From: DATFFO01 sp963744905
GTDB lineage: Bacteria > Actinomycetota > Acidimicrobiia > Spongiisociales > ZC4RG35
Assembly (NCBI GenBank): GCA_963744905.1
Contig: CAVUUV010000003.1
Span: 992,001-1,056,000, forward strand
Direction: 5' to 3'
Length of the DNA: 64,000 bases
The notes below the pieces were generated by a model. It had not been told where the DNA came from, made no database searches, and saw only the letters and a list, made by a program, of their open reading frames with translations. Numbering within the stretch: position 1 is the stretch's first letter; the number at the start of each line of letters is the position of its first letter. The translations under genes were made by a program, and so were the position numbers. Positions 9,157-16,689 of this stretch are shown one piece after another.

Positions 9157-9507
9157 GTGAGCGAGGACCAACACCACTCCGATCTGGGCGACTTCATTCG
9201 CCAGCAACGAGAGCGAGCCAACCTGTCCCTCCGCCGCCTGGCCGACAGGGCCGGGATTTCGAATCCCTACCTGAGCCAGATCGAGAGGGGGATCAGAAAG
9301 CCTTCAGCGGAGATCCTCAAGGCGCTGTCGCGGGCCTTGCAGATCTCGGCCGAGACGATGTATTCGAGAGCCGGCCTGATCGAGGAGGGAACCAACCCTC
9401 CCACAGTCGTGGAGGCCGTCGAAGCCGACGATCGGCTCGACCCTCGGCACAAGCAAGTGCTGTTGGATCTGTATCGAACACTCATCGAGACAACTTCAGA
9501 GACGTAG
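9157..9507 (+). CDS. XRE-family transcriptional regulator upstream of an HBHA-like gene
   Basis: A DNA-binding protein of 116 aa. Residues about 7-65 form a helix-turn-helix of the XRE type (LGDFIRQQRERANLSLRRLA then GISNPYLSQIERGIRKPSAE). A short C-terminal helical segment follows. The GTG at 9157 is chosen because of the promoter spacing; upstream in-frame ATGs lie before the promoter. It is eight bases upstream of the HBHA-like gene. Mycobacteria have the same pair, a small XRE regulator directly before hbhA, so I infer that it controls that gene and itself. Confidence 0.9.
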   Translation: MSEDQHHSDLGDFIRQQRERANLSLRRLADRAGISNPYLSQIERGIRKPSAEILKALSRALQISAETMYSRAGLIEEGTNPPTVVEAVEADDRLDPRHKQVLLDLYRTLIETTSET

Positions 9508-9515
9508 GAGAGGAA

Positions 9516-10040
9516 ATGGACACGAAGAATGCACTGTATGCGGCGGTGGGCGCCCCCATCGCAGTCGCAAAGAATATCAACGAGCGAATCGGCACCCTGC
9601 GCCACGAGCTGGGCAGCCGCACCGAGGAGCTCTCTCACACCGCCCAGAAACGGCTTGAGGAGTGGGCCGAGGAAGGCCGCCAGGTCGTCGACAAGGTTTC
9701 GGAGGGCAAGATGGTCGATGAGCTCGCCGCCAAGGTGGATTTCGACCAGGCCCGGGAGCAGGTCAGCAAGCTGCGCGACCAGCTAGAGGACATGCTCGCC
9801 ACCTGGCGGGCTTCCTTCCGGCCTGCCGAGGAAACCGCCGGGGAGGCGGTTCGGTCGGCAGCATCGGCCCTAGAGACCGCCGGCGACAAGGTGGAAACGG
9901 CCACCAACGAGATCGAGAAGACCGTTCGGGTCAAGACCACCACTCGTCCGGCCGCCAAGAAGACGGCGGCCAAGAAGCCCGCCGCCAAGAAGCCCGCCGC
10001 CAAGAAGCCGGCTGCCAAGGCAGCCAGCAAGGCCTCCTGA
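9516..10040 (+). CDS. HBHA-like / phasin-like coiled-coil protein with lysine-alanine-rich tail
   Basis: A 174-aa protein with a long amphipathic helical region (about 10-130), followed by a tail of tandem AAKKPAAKKP units (about 145-174). This resembles mycobacterial heparin-binding haemagglutinin: a membrane- or lipid-associated coiled coil with a basic tail that can bind sulfated glycans or DNA. There is no signal peptide. A phasin-like or nucleoid-associated role is also possible. The upstream XRE gene and its eight-base gap (with AGGAGAGGA) support an operon. A strong hairpin terminator follows. Confidence 0.75.
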   Translation: MDTKNALYAAVGAPIAVAKNINERIGTLRHELGSRTEELSHTAQKRLEEWAEEGRQVVDKVSEGKMVDELAAKVDFDQAREQVSKLRDQLEDMLATWRASFRPAEETAGEAVRSAASALETAGDKVETATNEIEKTVRVKTTTRPAAKKTAAKKPAAKKPAAKKPAAKAASKAS

Positions 10041-10060
10041 GCAGGGAGCGCTTATCGGCA

Positions 10061-10091
10061 AGAGACCCGGCCCGTTACGGGCCGGGTCTCT
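10061..10091. terminator. Strong hairpin, likely bidirectional terminator
   Basis: A perfect 13-bp stem (agagacccggccc / gggccgggtctct) with a five-base loop lies between the convergent HBHA-like and DUF4332 genes, followed by a short pyrimidine run (CTTC). Confidence 0.8.
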
Positions 10092-10108
10092 CTTCAGTCT
10101 GTCGACGT

Positions 10109-10513
10109 TCAATGCCGTACGACCGGCTCTAGATCGTCGGCGATCGAAATCCAGCTCTCCACCATGGACTCGGTCGGGAGCCGGCGCACCAGGTCCTTGC
10201 GATGATTCACCGTGTGGATCTTGGCGGTGAGTGCGACGGCGTTTCTCCGTCGCAGTTCTCGCACCGTCGACACGCCGCAGATCGAGAGCAGCTCTGCGTA
10301 TTCGCCACCCACGCCACGGATACGCATGACGTCGGCCACGTTGACCCATCGCAGCAGATCGGCGGTAGCAATGTCCGTCTCATCCGACAGCTCCGAGCGG
10401 CCCGCCCTGGTGGCGCCGCGACGCAATAGCGCCTCGGTCGTGCGCACTCCTGCTTTACGCAACCTGGTGGCGTCGCGGTGGTTCAGCGAGCGTATCTCAT
10501 CGATGCGTGCCAT
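10109..10513 (-). CDS. DUF4332 helix-hairpin-helix protein
   Basis: A 134-aa protein with two repeats of helix-hairpin-helix character: LNHRDATRLRKAGVRTTEALL near the N terminus and MRIRGVGGEYAELLSICGVSTVREL in the middle. This is the DUF4332 family, small proteins thought to bind nucleic acid through HhH motifs; the function is not established. There is no signal peptide or membrane segment. It is the distal gene on the minus strand after the MocA-like gene, 36 bases downstream. Confidence 0.75.
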   Translation of the reverse strand: MARIDEIRSLNHRDATRLRKAGVRTTEALLRRGATRAGRSELSDETDIATADLLRWVNVADVMRIRGVGGEYAELLSICGVSTVRELRRRNAVALTAKIHTVNHRKDLVRRLPTESMVESWISIADDLEPVVRH

Positions 10514-10549
10514 CTTGCCTGTACCCGTCTCCTGTCCCGGGTCGGGACT

Positions 10550-11176
10550 CTACTTGCGTGGACCGGTCACGTCCTGAGGACGCCCGGGCTGGCGGGGCTT
10601 GAGCTCGGCCACGTCCGACTCCGTATCCACATCCCGGGGCGGAAGCTGCTCGACCCAGATCTCCTCCACCCACTCGGGATGGGCCTGAAAGAGCCGCTGG
10701 GCCCCCTCGTCTCCTGTCAGACTCATCACCCGTGGCCACAGCGACCGGTCTATGACGACCGGGTTCCCCCACGTGTACCGATACTTGGGGATGACCACCG
10801 GCGCCGCGGTCTTCTCGAATTGCTCCACGACCCTGGCCACCACATCCGGGTCGATGTCGGGTTGGTCGCCGATGATGACCAGCGCCGCCTCGCACCTGCT
10901 CTTCTGGATGAGGGCGTCGAGTCCGACTCGCAACGATGAGGCTATTCCCTCCTCCCACTCCGGGTTCTCGACGATTCCGCAATCGGTCAGGTCGACGTTG
11001 TCCAGGATCTCGTCCAGGTCTGCACCCAGCACGACCCACACCTCCTCCACCGGGTATCGGCGTGCCGCCTCCACGACGTGACCCAGGAGCGTCGTGTCGC
11101 CCCACGGTTCGAGCTGCTTGGAGCGACCCAGTCGTGAGGACCCTCCTCCAGCCAGCACCAGCGCAGCCACCGGCAT
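10550..11176 (-). CDS. MobA/MocA-like nucleotidyltransferase (molybdenum cofactor cytidylyltransferase)
   Basis: A 208-aa NTP-transferase of the MobA-like fold. The N-terminal signature LAGGGSSRLGRSKQLEPWG (about 8-26) binds the nucleotide, VIIGDQPDIDPDVV (about 104-117) supplies the metal-binding Asp region, and YTWGNPVVIDRSLW matches the family. MocA makes the cytosine dinucleotide form of the molybdenum cofactor used by xanthine-oxidase-family enzymes. That fits its place at the end of a CO-dehydrogenase-like cluster beside XdhC. Confidence 0.85.
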   Translation of the reverse strand: MPVAALVLAGGGSSRLGRSKQLEPWGDTTLLGHVVEAARRYPVEEVWVVLGADLDEILDNVDLTDCGIVENPEWEEGIASSLRVGLDALIQKSRCEAALVIIGDQPDIDPDVVARVVEQFEKTAAPVVIPKYRYTWGNPVVIDRSLWPRVMSLTGDEGAQRLFQAHPEWVEEIWVEQLPPRDVDTESDVAELKPRQPGRPQDVTGPRK

Positions 11177-11262
11177 GAGCTACAGCCCTCGGGGGTGACC
11201 GAGGCTCTCGAGCCTTTTCCGAAGCGACATCAACAGAATGCAGACATGGGGACCCATGAACG

Positions 11263-12045
11263 CTAACCCGATTGGGGCTGTCGGGCCAATGGCCGTCGTT
11301 CGCCGATGAGGGCCGGAGGTTGGTCGGGACGCCGATGCAGGGCGATCATCTCTGCGAAGATGGCGACCGCCACCTCCTGAGGGCTCTCCGCCCCGATGTC
11401 CAACCCGATCGGTCCCCTGATCCGGGCAATGGTCGCCTCGTCGAACCCGGATTCGGCCAGTCTCTCCCGCCGGCGCTGGGCGGTGCGACGCGACCCCATC
11501 GCCCCGATGTAGCGCACCGGGGTCGGAAGGACGAGGGGCCACAGCGGATCTTCGAAACGGGCGTCGTGGCTCAACACCACAACCGACGTGCGACGGTCCA
11601 GGACCAGGCGGTCGATCACCTGATCGGGCCAGCCAACCAGGAGCTCATCGGCTTCAGGGAACCGTTCCCCGGTCAGGAAGGCTGGACGGGAGTCGGAGAC
11701 CGTGACATGGAAGTCCATCAGCCGCGCCAGGCTGCACAGGGCCTGGGCGATGTGGACCGCCCCGAAAACGACCAGGCGGGGGCGAGGAACGACGGGTTCG
11801 ATGAACACCTCCACCTCTCCGTAGCCGAGAGTGGCGGGAGCCTCCCGGTCGACCAGTTCGGCCACGTCGGCGAGGATGTCGGCGCCGGGTCCGGCCGGGA
11901 GCTCGCCGGCCACTATCCCCCTGTCCAGATCGACAACCGCCGATGTGCCCGGGCCGGGCCCGGACACCACCGTGACCCGGGCGCCGAACTGCTCGTGCTC
12001 GATCAACCCGGCCACCGCCTCGAGGATGTCGTCCACACCAGACAT
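11263..12045 (-). CDS. XdhC/CoxF-type Rossmann protein (C-terminal half of XdhC)
   Basis: A 260-aa protein containing the Rossmann domain of XdhC (RPRLVVFGAVHIAQALC, then TPVRYIGAMGSRRTAQRRRERL and IRGPIGLDIGAESPQEVAVAIFAEM). XdhC proteins help insert or sulfurate the molybdenum cofactor of xanthine dehydrogenase-like enzymes. The start is the ATG at 12045 (MSGVDDILEAV); longer versions run through the preceding gene in another frame. It is ten bases after the separate CoxI-type domain gene, so XdhC is split into two proteins here. Confidence 0.85.
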   Translation of the reverse strand: MSGVDDILEAVAGLIEHEQFGARVTVVSGPGPGTSAVVDLDRGIVAGELPAGPGADILADVAELVDREAPATLGYGEVEVFIEPVVPRPRLVVFGAVHIAQALCSLARLMDFHVTVSDSRPAFLTGERFPEADELLVGWPDQVIDRLVLDRRTSVVVLSHDARFEDPLWPLVLPTPVRYIGAMGSRRTAQRRRERLAESGFDEATIARIRGPIGLDIGAESPQEVAVAIFAEMIALHRRPDQPPALIGERRPLARQPQSG

Positions 12046-12055
12046 CAGCCGGCAA

Positions 12056-12364
12056 TCACCAGGGCTCGATGAAAACCTGAATGGTGCCCCCGCAGGCAAG
12101 CCCAACTTCGAATGCATCATCGTCGGAGATCCCGTAGGTGACCAGGGTCGGCTCGCCGGTCTCCATAACCCGCTGGGCATGGAGGAAGACGTCGTTCTCC
12201 ACGCACCCGCCTGAGACTGAGCCCTCCATCTCGCCGCCCGACGACACCAGCATCTTCGACCCCAGCGGCCTGGGAGCGGGACCCGCCACACGGACCACGG
12301 TCGCTGCTGCCACAGAGTTGCCCCCCGCCTTCCACCTGTCGCGAATCTCGAGTTCTTCTCTCAT
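12056..12364 (-). CDS. XdhC/CoxI N-terminal domain protein
   Basis: A 102-aa protein made only of the XdhC_CoxI domain. Diagnostic segments are TVVRVAGPAPRPLGSKMLVS, the GSVSGGCVEND motif (about 48-58) with its conserved Cys, and VGLACGGTIQVFIEP near the C terminus. It serves cofactor maturation for the CO-dehydrogenase-like enzyme encoded upstream. The start codon overlaps the coxE stop (ATGA, 12361-12364). Confidence 0.88.
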   Translation of the reverse strand: MREELEIRDRWKAGGNSVAAATVVRVAGPAPRPLGSKMLVSSGGEMEGSVSGGCVENDVFLHAQRVMETGEPTLVTYGISDDDAFEVGLACGGTIQVFIEPW

Positions 12365-13479
12365 CGCCGTCTCCTCTCAGGAACCGACTCTAGGAGCCTC
12401 ACCACCGAAGTGAGATCGGAGAACTTGCCTGCGGCCAGGAAATCGTCAACGTGGGGAAGGGCAGCCTGCATCCCCCTCGTCTCGGGAGCGAACCCCGGTC
12501 GCGAGGCCAGAGGGTTGAGCCACACGACCCTGTGCACCGAGCGGGCCAGACGGGCCATTTCCTCGGCCAGGAGGTCGGGGTCGCCCCGGTCCCAACCGTC
12601 GGAGACGATCACCGCAATCGGACCTCCACCAGTCACCCGCCTCGCCCAGCGGCGGTTGAACGTACGAAGCGCCTCACCTATCCGGGTCCCCCCGGACCAG
12701 TCGTGGACCGCCTCGGCCACGTGGGCGATAGCCTCACCCGGGCTACGCCGGTTCAGAGCCCGGGTTATGCGCGTCAACCGGGTGGAGAACACGAAAGCCT
12801 CGAGCTGGCCCAGGTGACCGCGGGCGGCGTGGGCGAAGTAGAGAAGCATCTCCGAGTATCGCTCCATCGACCCCGACACGTCGGCGATGAACAGCAACGG
12901 CCGTCGCCTCAGCCGCCTCTCCGTGAAGGAGGGGAGCAGCAGGTCGCCCTGGCTGCTCACCATCCGTCCCAGGATGCGACGCGGATCGGGACGGTCCCCT
13001 CCGCGGGCGGGGCGACGTCGCCGCGACCAGGCATCGGCGGGCCGCCACATCATCGAGGCGATCATGGCCCTCACCTGCGCGGCCTCGGCGTCGGTCAACT
13101 CGGAGAAGTCCTTCTCTGCCAGCCTCTCCACCGATGAAGCTCCCACTACCGCGACCTCCTCGGTCATTTCGGATCCGTCGCCTTCGCCACCACCTCGGGC
13201 CTCGTCGATGGACCAACCCCGATCTCGATCGCTCACCAGAGCCAAACCCGAGTCGGGATCGTGGTTGGCGAACATCTCCATGAAGACCCGGGCGAAGATG
13301 GGAAGCTGGTCGGCCGAACTGACGCACACGGAGCGAAAGGCGTAATAGGTGTCGGTAGCCGAGGCCAGGCCGACGGCGTCGGCCGCCGCAGCCAGATCGG
13401 CAGCGATGGTGGGACCGACCTGGATACCCGCCGCCCGAAGGCGGCGACCGAATTCGACCAGGGTCTCCGAGCCGGTCAT
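12361..13479 (-). CDS. coxE: VWA-domain protein, CoxE family
   Basis: A 372-aa protein of the CoxE family. The C-terminal half is a von Willebrand factor A domain with the MIDAS motif DVSGSMERYSE (about 198-208), the Thr in SGGTRIGEAL and the Asp in VSDGWDRGD. The N-terminal half is helical, followed by a basic Arg-rich linker (RRRRPARGGDRPDPRR). CoxE works with the AAA+ ATPase CoxD in maturing the Mo/Cu centre of CO dehydrogenase and relatives. Here coxD and coxE are separated by a baeRF-type gene. Confidence 0.9.
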   Translation of the reverse strand: MTGSETLVEFGRRLRAAGIQVGPTIAADLAAAADAVGLASATDTYYAFRSVCVSSADQLPIFARVFMEMFANHDPDSGLALVSDRDRGWSIDEARGGGEGDGSEMTEEVAVVGASSVERLAEKDFSELTDAEAAQVRAMIASMMWRPADAWSRRRRPARGGDRPDPRRILGRMVSSQGDLLLPSFTERRLRRRPLLFIADVSGSMERYSEMLLYFAHAARGHLGQLEAFVFSTRLTRITRALNRRSPGEAIAHVAEAVHDWSGGTRIGEALRTFNRRWARRVTGGGPIAVIVSDGWDRGDPDLLAEEMARLARSVHRVVWLNPLASRPGFAPETRGMQAALPHVDDFLAAGKFSDLTSVVRLLESVPERRRR

Positions 13480-13482
13480 CGA

Positions 13483-14580
13483 TCAGGCGATGGTGAACCT
13501 GGTCAGGGCGGCCACCCCCTGGGCATCGAGACGCGAAGCGATTGAGACGATGCTCACCTTCCCTCCTGCCTCGACGGTGGCCTCCATCGCCGCCGCCACC
13601 ACGTCGGCGACTTCGAAGAGGGGCGACTCACAGACCGGACAGCTGGAGCCCGCCCGACCCAGCCAGCCGCACCGGTCGCATTGGACGCCCGGCTTCGCAT
13701 AGGGACCGGCTACCACCATGTGGTCGATGGCGTGGGCATTGGCGGCCTCCAGGAGGGGTGCCAGTCCGGCCACCGCCTGACCACCGGCGTCCACCTCCCC
13801 TATGACCCGCTCCAGAAGACGTTCTTCATTTGCCACCCGGGCCCGCTCGACCTCCCCTGAAATCATGTCGCTCAGCTCGGCGGGGGTGAGGGTGTGGGGA
13901 TCGACGACGATCCGCCCCTGCGGCAGGTCCTGGAGGTAAGCATGCATCTGGGCAGCGATCAGGTCGAAGAACTCCTCGTGGCTCCCGATCACCACCAGCT
14001 CGAGGGCCTGGTCCTGGTGCACGTCGAGCAAGCGCCTTCCCGCCTGTCGCCACAACTTGTTGGCCAACTCGTCGGCCCGGGACCGGATTCGATGCTCCTC
14101 GTACCCGCCAAAGCCGGCATAGTTGTCCTTGCCGGGGTCGACCTCCAACTCGTCACCCAGATCGTGCAAGTCTCCGCCGGCAAAGACATACGTCCTGGCC
14201 CGGGCTCCATCGGCGACAATCACGCCGACCCGCATCGGCCGCGGCTGGGCGCGTAGGGGGCGAAGCAAGGGGCGAGGACCGACCACGGCAGCGTCCTCGA
14301 CGCTGGCGGAGAGTGGCAGGTACTCGAAGATCCCATCATCGTGAGAGGCGAAGAAGGCAACGGCCGGAGTGGTCTCGGTGTCGATACGAGCCGCGGAATC
14401 GATGATGCGGTCACAATCGAACCGGATGGACTTCTCGGCGGCCCGGTCCTGGCGGTCCTCGCTTCTGATGGCCTTGAGCAGATCGACCAGAACCGCCCTG
14501 GTGGCGGGAGCCCGTCGGTTGACGTAGACGCTGAGCAGGGTGCCGTTGGGGCTGTGCAGCTTGGCGATGGGATCAATCAC
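13483..14580 (-). CDS. baeRF-type (archaeo-eukaryotic release factor-like) protein with zinc ribbon
   Basis: A 365-aa protein resembling the bacterial eRF1-like/Vms1-type families (Rv2629-like). It has an N-terminal domain starting IAKLHSPNGTLLSVYVNRR, a central release-factor-like domain with ELVVIGSHEEFFDLI and a C-terminal domain with a four-Cys zinc ribbon (CDRCGWLGRAGSSCPVC). Relatives act on stalled ribosomes or peptidyl-tRNA. The GTG at 14580 is chosen because AGGAGG lies nine bases upstream; the longer ATG version has no such site. It lies between coxD and coxE, an unexpected position for a translation-related protein. Confidence 0.75.
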   Translation of the reverse strand: MIDPIAKLHSPNGTLLSVYVNRRAPATRAVLVDLLKAIRSEDRQDRAAEKSIRFDCDRIIDSAARIDTETTPAVAFFASHDDGIFEYLPLSASVEDAAVVGPRPLLRPLRAQPRPMRVGVIVADGARARTYVFAGGDLHDLGDELEVDPGKDNYAGFGGYEEHRIRSRADELANKLWRQAGRRLLDVHQDQALELVVIGSHEEFFDLIAAQMHAYLQDLPQGRIVVDPHTLTPAELSDMISGEVERARVANEERLLERVIGEVDAGGQAVAGLAPLLEAANAHAIDHMVVAGPYAKPGVQCDRCGWLGRAGSSCPVCESPLFEVADVVAAAMEATVEAGGKVSIVSIASRLDAQGVAALTRFTIA

Positions 14581-14701
14581 TGGTGTGGTCCTCCTGACAG
14601 AAATCGGCGGCCTGGTTCCGACCGTAGCGGAGGACCGCGTAGCGGGGACCACGACATTTTCATGTGTCGCTCAGAGAGTACTCGGGGGCAGCCCCGAATG
14701 C

Positions 14702-15586
14702 TCAGCCGACTTCCGAGGAACGGTGGCCACGCACCGCTTCCACGTCCTCGCGATACTTGAGAACCACGCCCAAGGTGTCATCGACTACACCATCGGTCAG
14801 CTCGTCGGCGCCCAACACCCGCAGGGCTCGTGCCCAGTCGAGCGTCTCGGCGACCCCGGGAGGCTTGAACAGGTCCAGCGTTCGCAGATCCGCCATCGCC
14901 TCTGCCAGGCTGCGGGCCAGCCGCTGATCCAGGTCGGGGATGCGCTCTCTGATTATGGCGATCTCGCGGTCCACGGTCGGATAGTCGATCCACTGGTAGA
15001 TGCAGCGCCGCTTGAGAGCATCGTGTATCTCCCGGGTCCGATTGGAGGTGATGATCACTATCGGGGGGCGGTGGGCGCTAACGGTCCCGATCTCGGGGAT
15101 GGTCACCTGGAAGTCGGACAGGATCTCGAGAAGGAAGGCCTCGAACTCCTCGTCGGCCCGGTCGAGCTCATCGATCAGCAGGACCGGGCGCACTCCCTCG
15201 GCTCCTGCTTCGACTGCCTGCAGGAGCGGGCGAGCGATCAGGTATTCGCGAGACATGATGTCCCCGACCTTGGCGTGGGCCCCGTCACCACCTGCTTCGA
15301 TCAGACGTATGGCGAGCATCTGACGGGCGTAGTCCCACTCGTACAGGGCGTGGTTGACGTCGAGGCCCTCGTAGCACTGGAGCCGAATCAACGGAACGTC
15401 GAAGATCCCGGCCAGGACCTTGGCCACCTCGGTCTTGCCTACTCCCGCCTCCCCTTCCAGGAACAAGGGACGTTCGAGCTGGAGGGCGAGATGAACCGCA
15501 ACCGCCAACCCCCTATCCGCCACGTACCCCCTCTCCCTGAACCCTTCCACGACGTCTTCCACAGACCGCAATTCCATGCCACGCAT
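14702..15586 (-). CDS. coxD: MoxR-family AAA+ ATPase, CoxD type
   Basis: A 294-aa AAA+ chaperone-like ATPase. Walker A is FLEGEAGVGKTEVAK (about 36-50), Walker B is LLIDELDRADEEFE and the sensor stretch is IVIITSNRTREIHDALKRRC. With CoxE (VWA protein) it forms the usual MoxR/VWA pair maturing molybdenum hydroxylases. The family start is at ATG 15586 or 15577; longer versions run through a repeat element and are not supported. No ribosome binding site is obvious. The upstream flank is the left 55-bp repeat of an inserted unit that separates it from coxM. Confidence 0.88.
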   Translation of the reverse strand: MRGMELRSVEDVVEGFRERGYVADRGLAVAVHLALQLERPLFLEGEAGVGKTEVAKVLAGIFDVPLIRLQCYEGLDVNHALYEWDYARQMLAIRLIEAGGDGAHAKVGDIMSREYLIARPLLQAVEAGAEGVRPVLLIDELDRADEEFEAFLLEILSDFQVTIPEIGTVSAHRPPIVIITSNRTREIHDALKRRCIYQWIDYPTVDREIAIIRERIPDLDQRLARSLAEAMADLRTLDLFKPPGVAETLDWARALRVLGADELTDGVVDDTLGVVLKYREDVEAVRGHRSSEVG

Positions 15587-15594
15587 GGTATCCG

Positions 15595-15649
15595 GCGTTT
15601 TTATCAGCAAAACGGGCCCCTGAGGGGTCCGTTTTGTAGGGGAGAATCT
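15595..15649 (+). repeat. 55-bp dispersed palindromic repeat, copy 2
   Basis: GCGTTTTTATCAGC leads into a near-perfect hairpin: AAAACGG-GCCCC, a TGA loop, then GGGGT-CCGTTTT (one G-T pair), followed by GTAGGGGAGAATCT. It lies between the divergent coxD and AbiEi-type genes, where a terminator would make little sense. Confidence 0.88.
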
Positions 15650-15703
15650 GTCAGTCGGGTCAACCCCCTTCACAGAGCCCATCCGTTGGGGGATATTCGC
15701 CCC

Positions 15704-16630
15704 GTGACCGAGTCCGCACGAATCCGGGAAATCGCCGCCACCCAGCATGGGCTGTTGACGAGGCGCCAGGCGCGCGAGGCGGGTCTGAGCAAGAGGATGC
15801 TACGACACAGGGTCCGGTCAGGAAATCTCACCTTCGTCACGCCACGTGTCCTCAAGATCGGTGGGTCTGCCACCTCGCGGTGGCAATCGGTCATGGCCGG
15901 TGTCCTCGACGTGGGCCCGGCCGCCCTCGCCTCTCATCTCACGGCGGCTGCCATGTGGGGTGTACCCGATGTCCCTATGGAACCCGTCGACGTGTCCGTC
16001 GAGAGATACGTGCGCCGCACTCAGGCGCCGGTCCGGGTCCACCACTTGACCGTGATTCCGCCCGACCAGCGGGCTGTTCTAGACAACATCCCTCTCACGG
16101 CCCCGGCATTTACCATCCTCTGTGTCACCGGAACCAACGGCAGTCGTCGCGGCGCTCAGGTGCTGGACCATTTGCTCGCCGCGCGAGACGTGACCCTGGA
16201 CGAGGTCTGGGAGGTCGTCGATGGCTTGTCCAAACAAGGTCGCAACGGGTTGAGGGACCTGCGCAAGCTCCTCGAAGACCGCGCAGACCATCAGCCGCCC
16301 GCCGAGAGCAACAACGAGCGCCGCTTCGACTACCTGGCCCGTCGGGCGGGAATCACCACGCTGCGCAGACAGGTGAACGTGAACACGCCGACCTGGGTGG
16401 GTCGGGTCGACTTCGAGGACACCGACCTGCCTTTCATCGTCGAGATCCAGAGCGAGCGCTACCACACTTCGTGGGCCGCCCGCAGGGCCGACGCTGACCG
16501 GATTCGCAGGCTGGAGGCGGCGGGCTATACCGTCCTCGTGATCTGGGACCGCGAGCTGTGGTTCGACGGAGACGGAGTGGTCGACCGGCTCATCAAGACA
16601 CGCCAACGTCTCCGTCGACAACGACCCTGA
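15704..16630 (+). CDS. AbiEi-type winged-helix protein fused to a DUF559/Vsr-like nuclease domain
   Basis: A 308-aa protein. Residues about 5-52 form the winged-helix found at the N terminus of AbiEi antitoxins (IREIAATQHGLLTRRQAREA). The C-terminal third (about 200-305) resembles DUF559/very-short-patch-repair-like PD-(D/E)xK nucleases, with candidate catalytic residues E205, D236 (GRVDFE) and E247-x-Q249 (VEIQSE). No AbiEii toxin gene is next to it. The GTG at 15704 is the first sensible start; in-frame sequence upstream runs through the repeat and antisense to coxD. It is bounded by inverted 55-bp repeats. A defence or DNA-processing role is inferred. Confidence 0.85.
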   Translation: MTESARIREIAATQHGLLTRRQAREAGLSKRMLRHRVRSGNLTFVTPRVLKIGGSATSRWQSVMAGVLDVGPAALASHLTAAAMWGVPDVPMEPVDVSVERYVRRTQAPVRVHHLTVIPPDQRAVLDNIPLTAPAFTILCVTGTNGSRRGAQVLDHLLAARDVTLDEVWEVVDGLSKQGRNGLRDLRKLLEDRADHQPPAESNNERRFDYLARRAGITTLRRQVNVNTPTWVGRVDFEDTDLPFIVEIQSERYHTSWAARRADADRIRRLEAAGYTVLVIWDRELWFDGDGVVDRLIKTRQRLRRQRP

Positions 16631-16631
16631 C

Positions 16632-16686
16632 GCGTTCTCCCATGCGAAACGGTCCCTCTAGGGGTCCGTTTTGCTGATAAAAACGC
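16632..16686 (-). repeat. 55-bp dispersed palindromic repeat, copy 3 (inverted)
   Basis: On the minus strand it reads GCGTTTTTATCAGCAAAACGG, then the loop region, then CCGTTTCGCATGGGAGAACGC. It starts one base after the AbiEi-type stop codon and ends three bases before the coxM stop on the other strand. The hairpin has one central mismatch. Confidence 0.88.
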
Positions 16687-16689
16687 CAA

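Larger units (their letters stand above)
15595..16686. mobile_element. Repeat-bounded unit carrying an AbiEi/DUF559-type gene, inserted in the cox cluster
   Basis: Two 55-bp repeats in inverted orientation (15595-15649 and 16632-16686) bound one plus-strand gene and nothing else. The surrounding minus-strand genes coxM and coxD are normally close neighbours, so the unit looks inserted. The outermost bases (GGCGTTTTTATCAGC) are mirrored at both ends. No transposase and no clear target-site duplication are visible, so the mobility mechanism is unknown and the insertion is inferred. Confidence 0.5.

Noticed and set aside
9131..9160. Full CIRCE operator
   Set aside because: Only one arm (TTAGCACTC) is present; the sequence nine bases further on does not match the second arm.
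14540..15703. N-terminal extension of the plus-strand AbiEi-type frame
   Set aside because: It is an open stretch antisense to coxD and runs through the repeat. The winged-helix domain starts right after the GTG at 15704.
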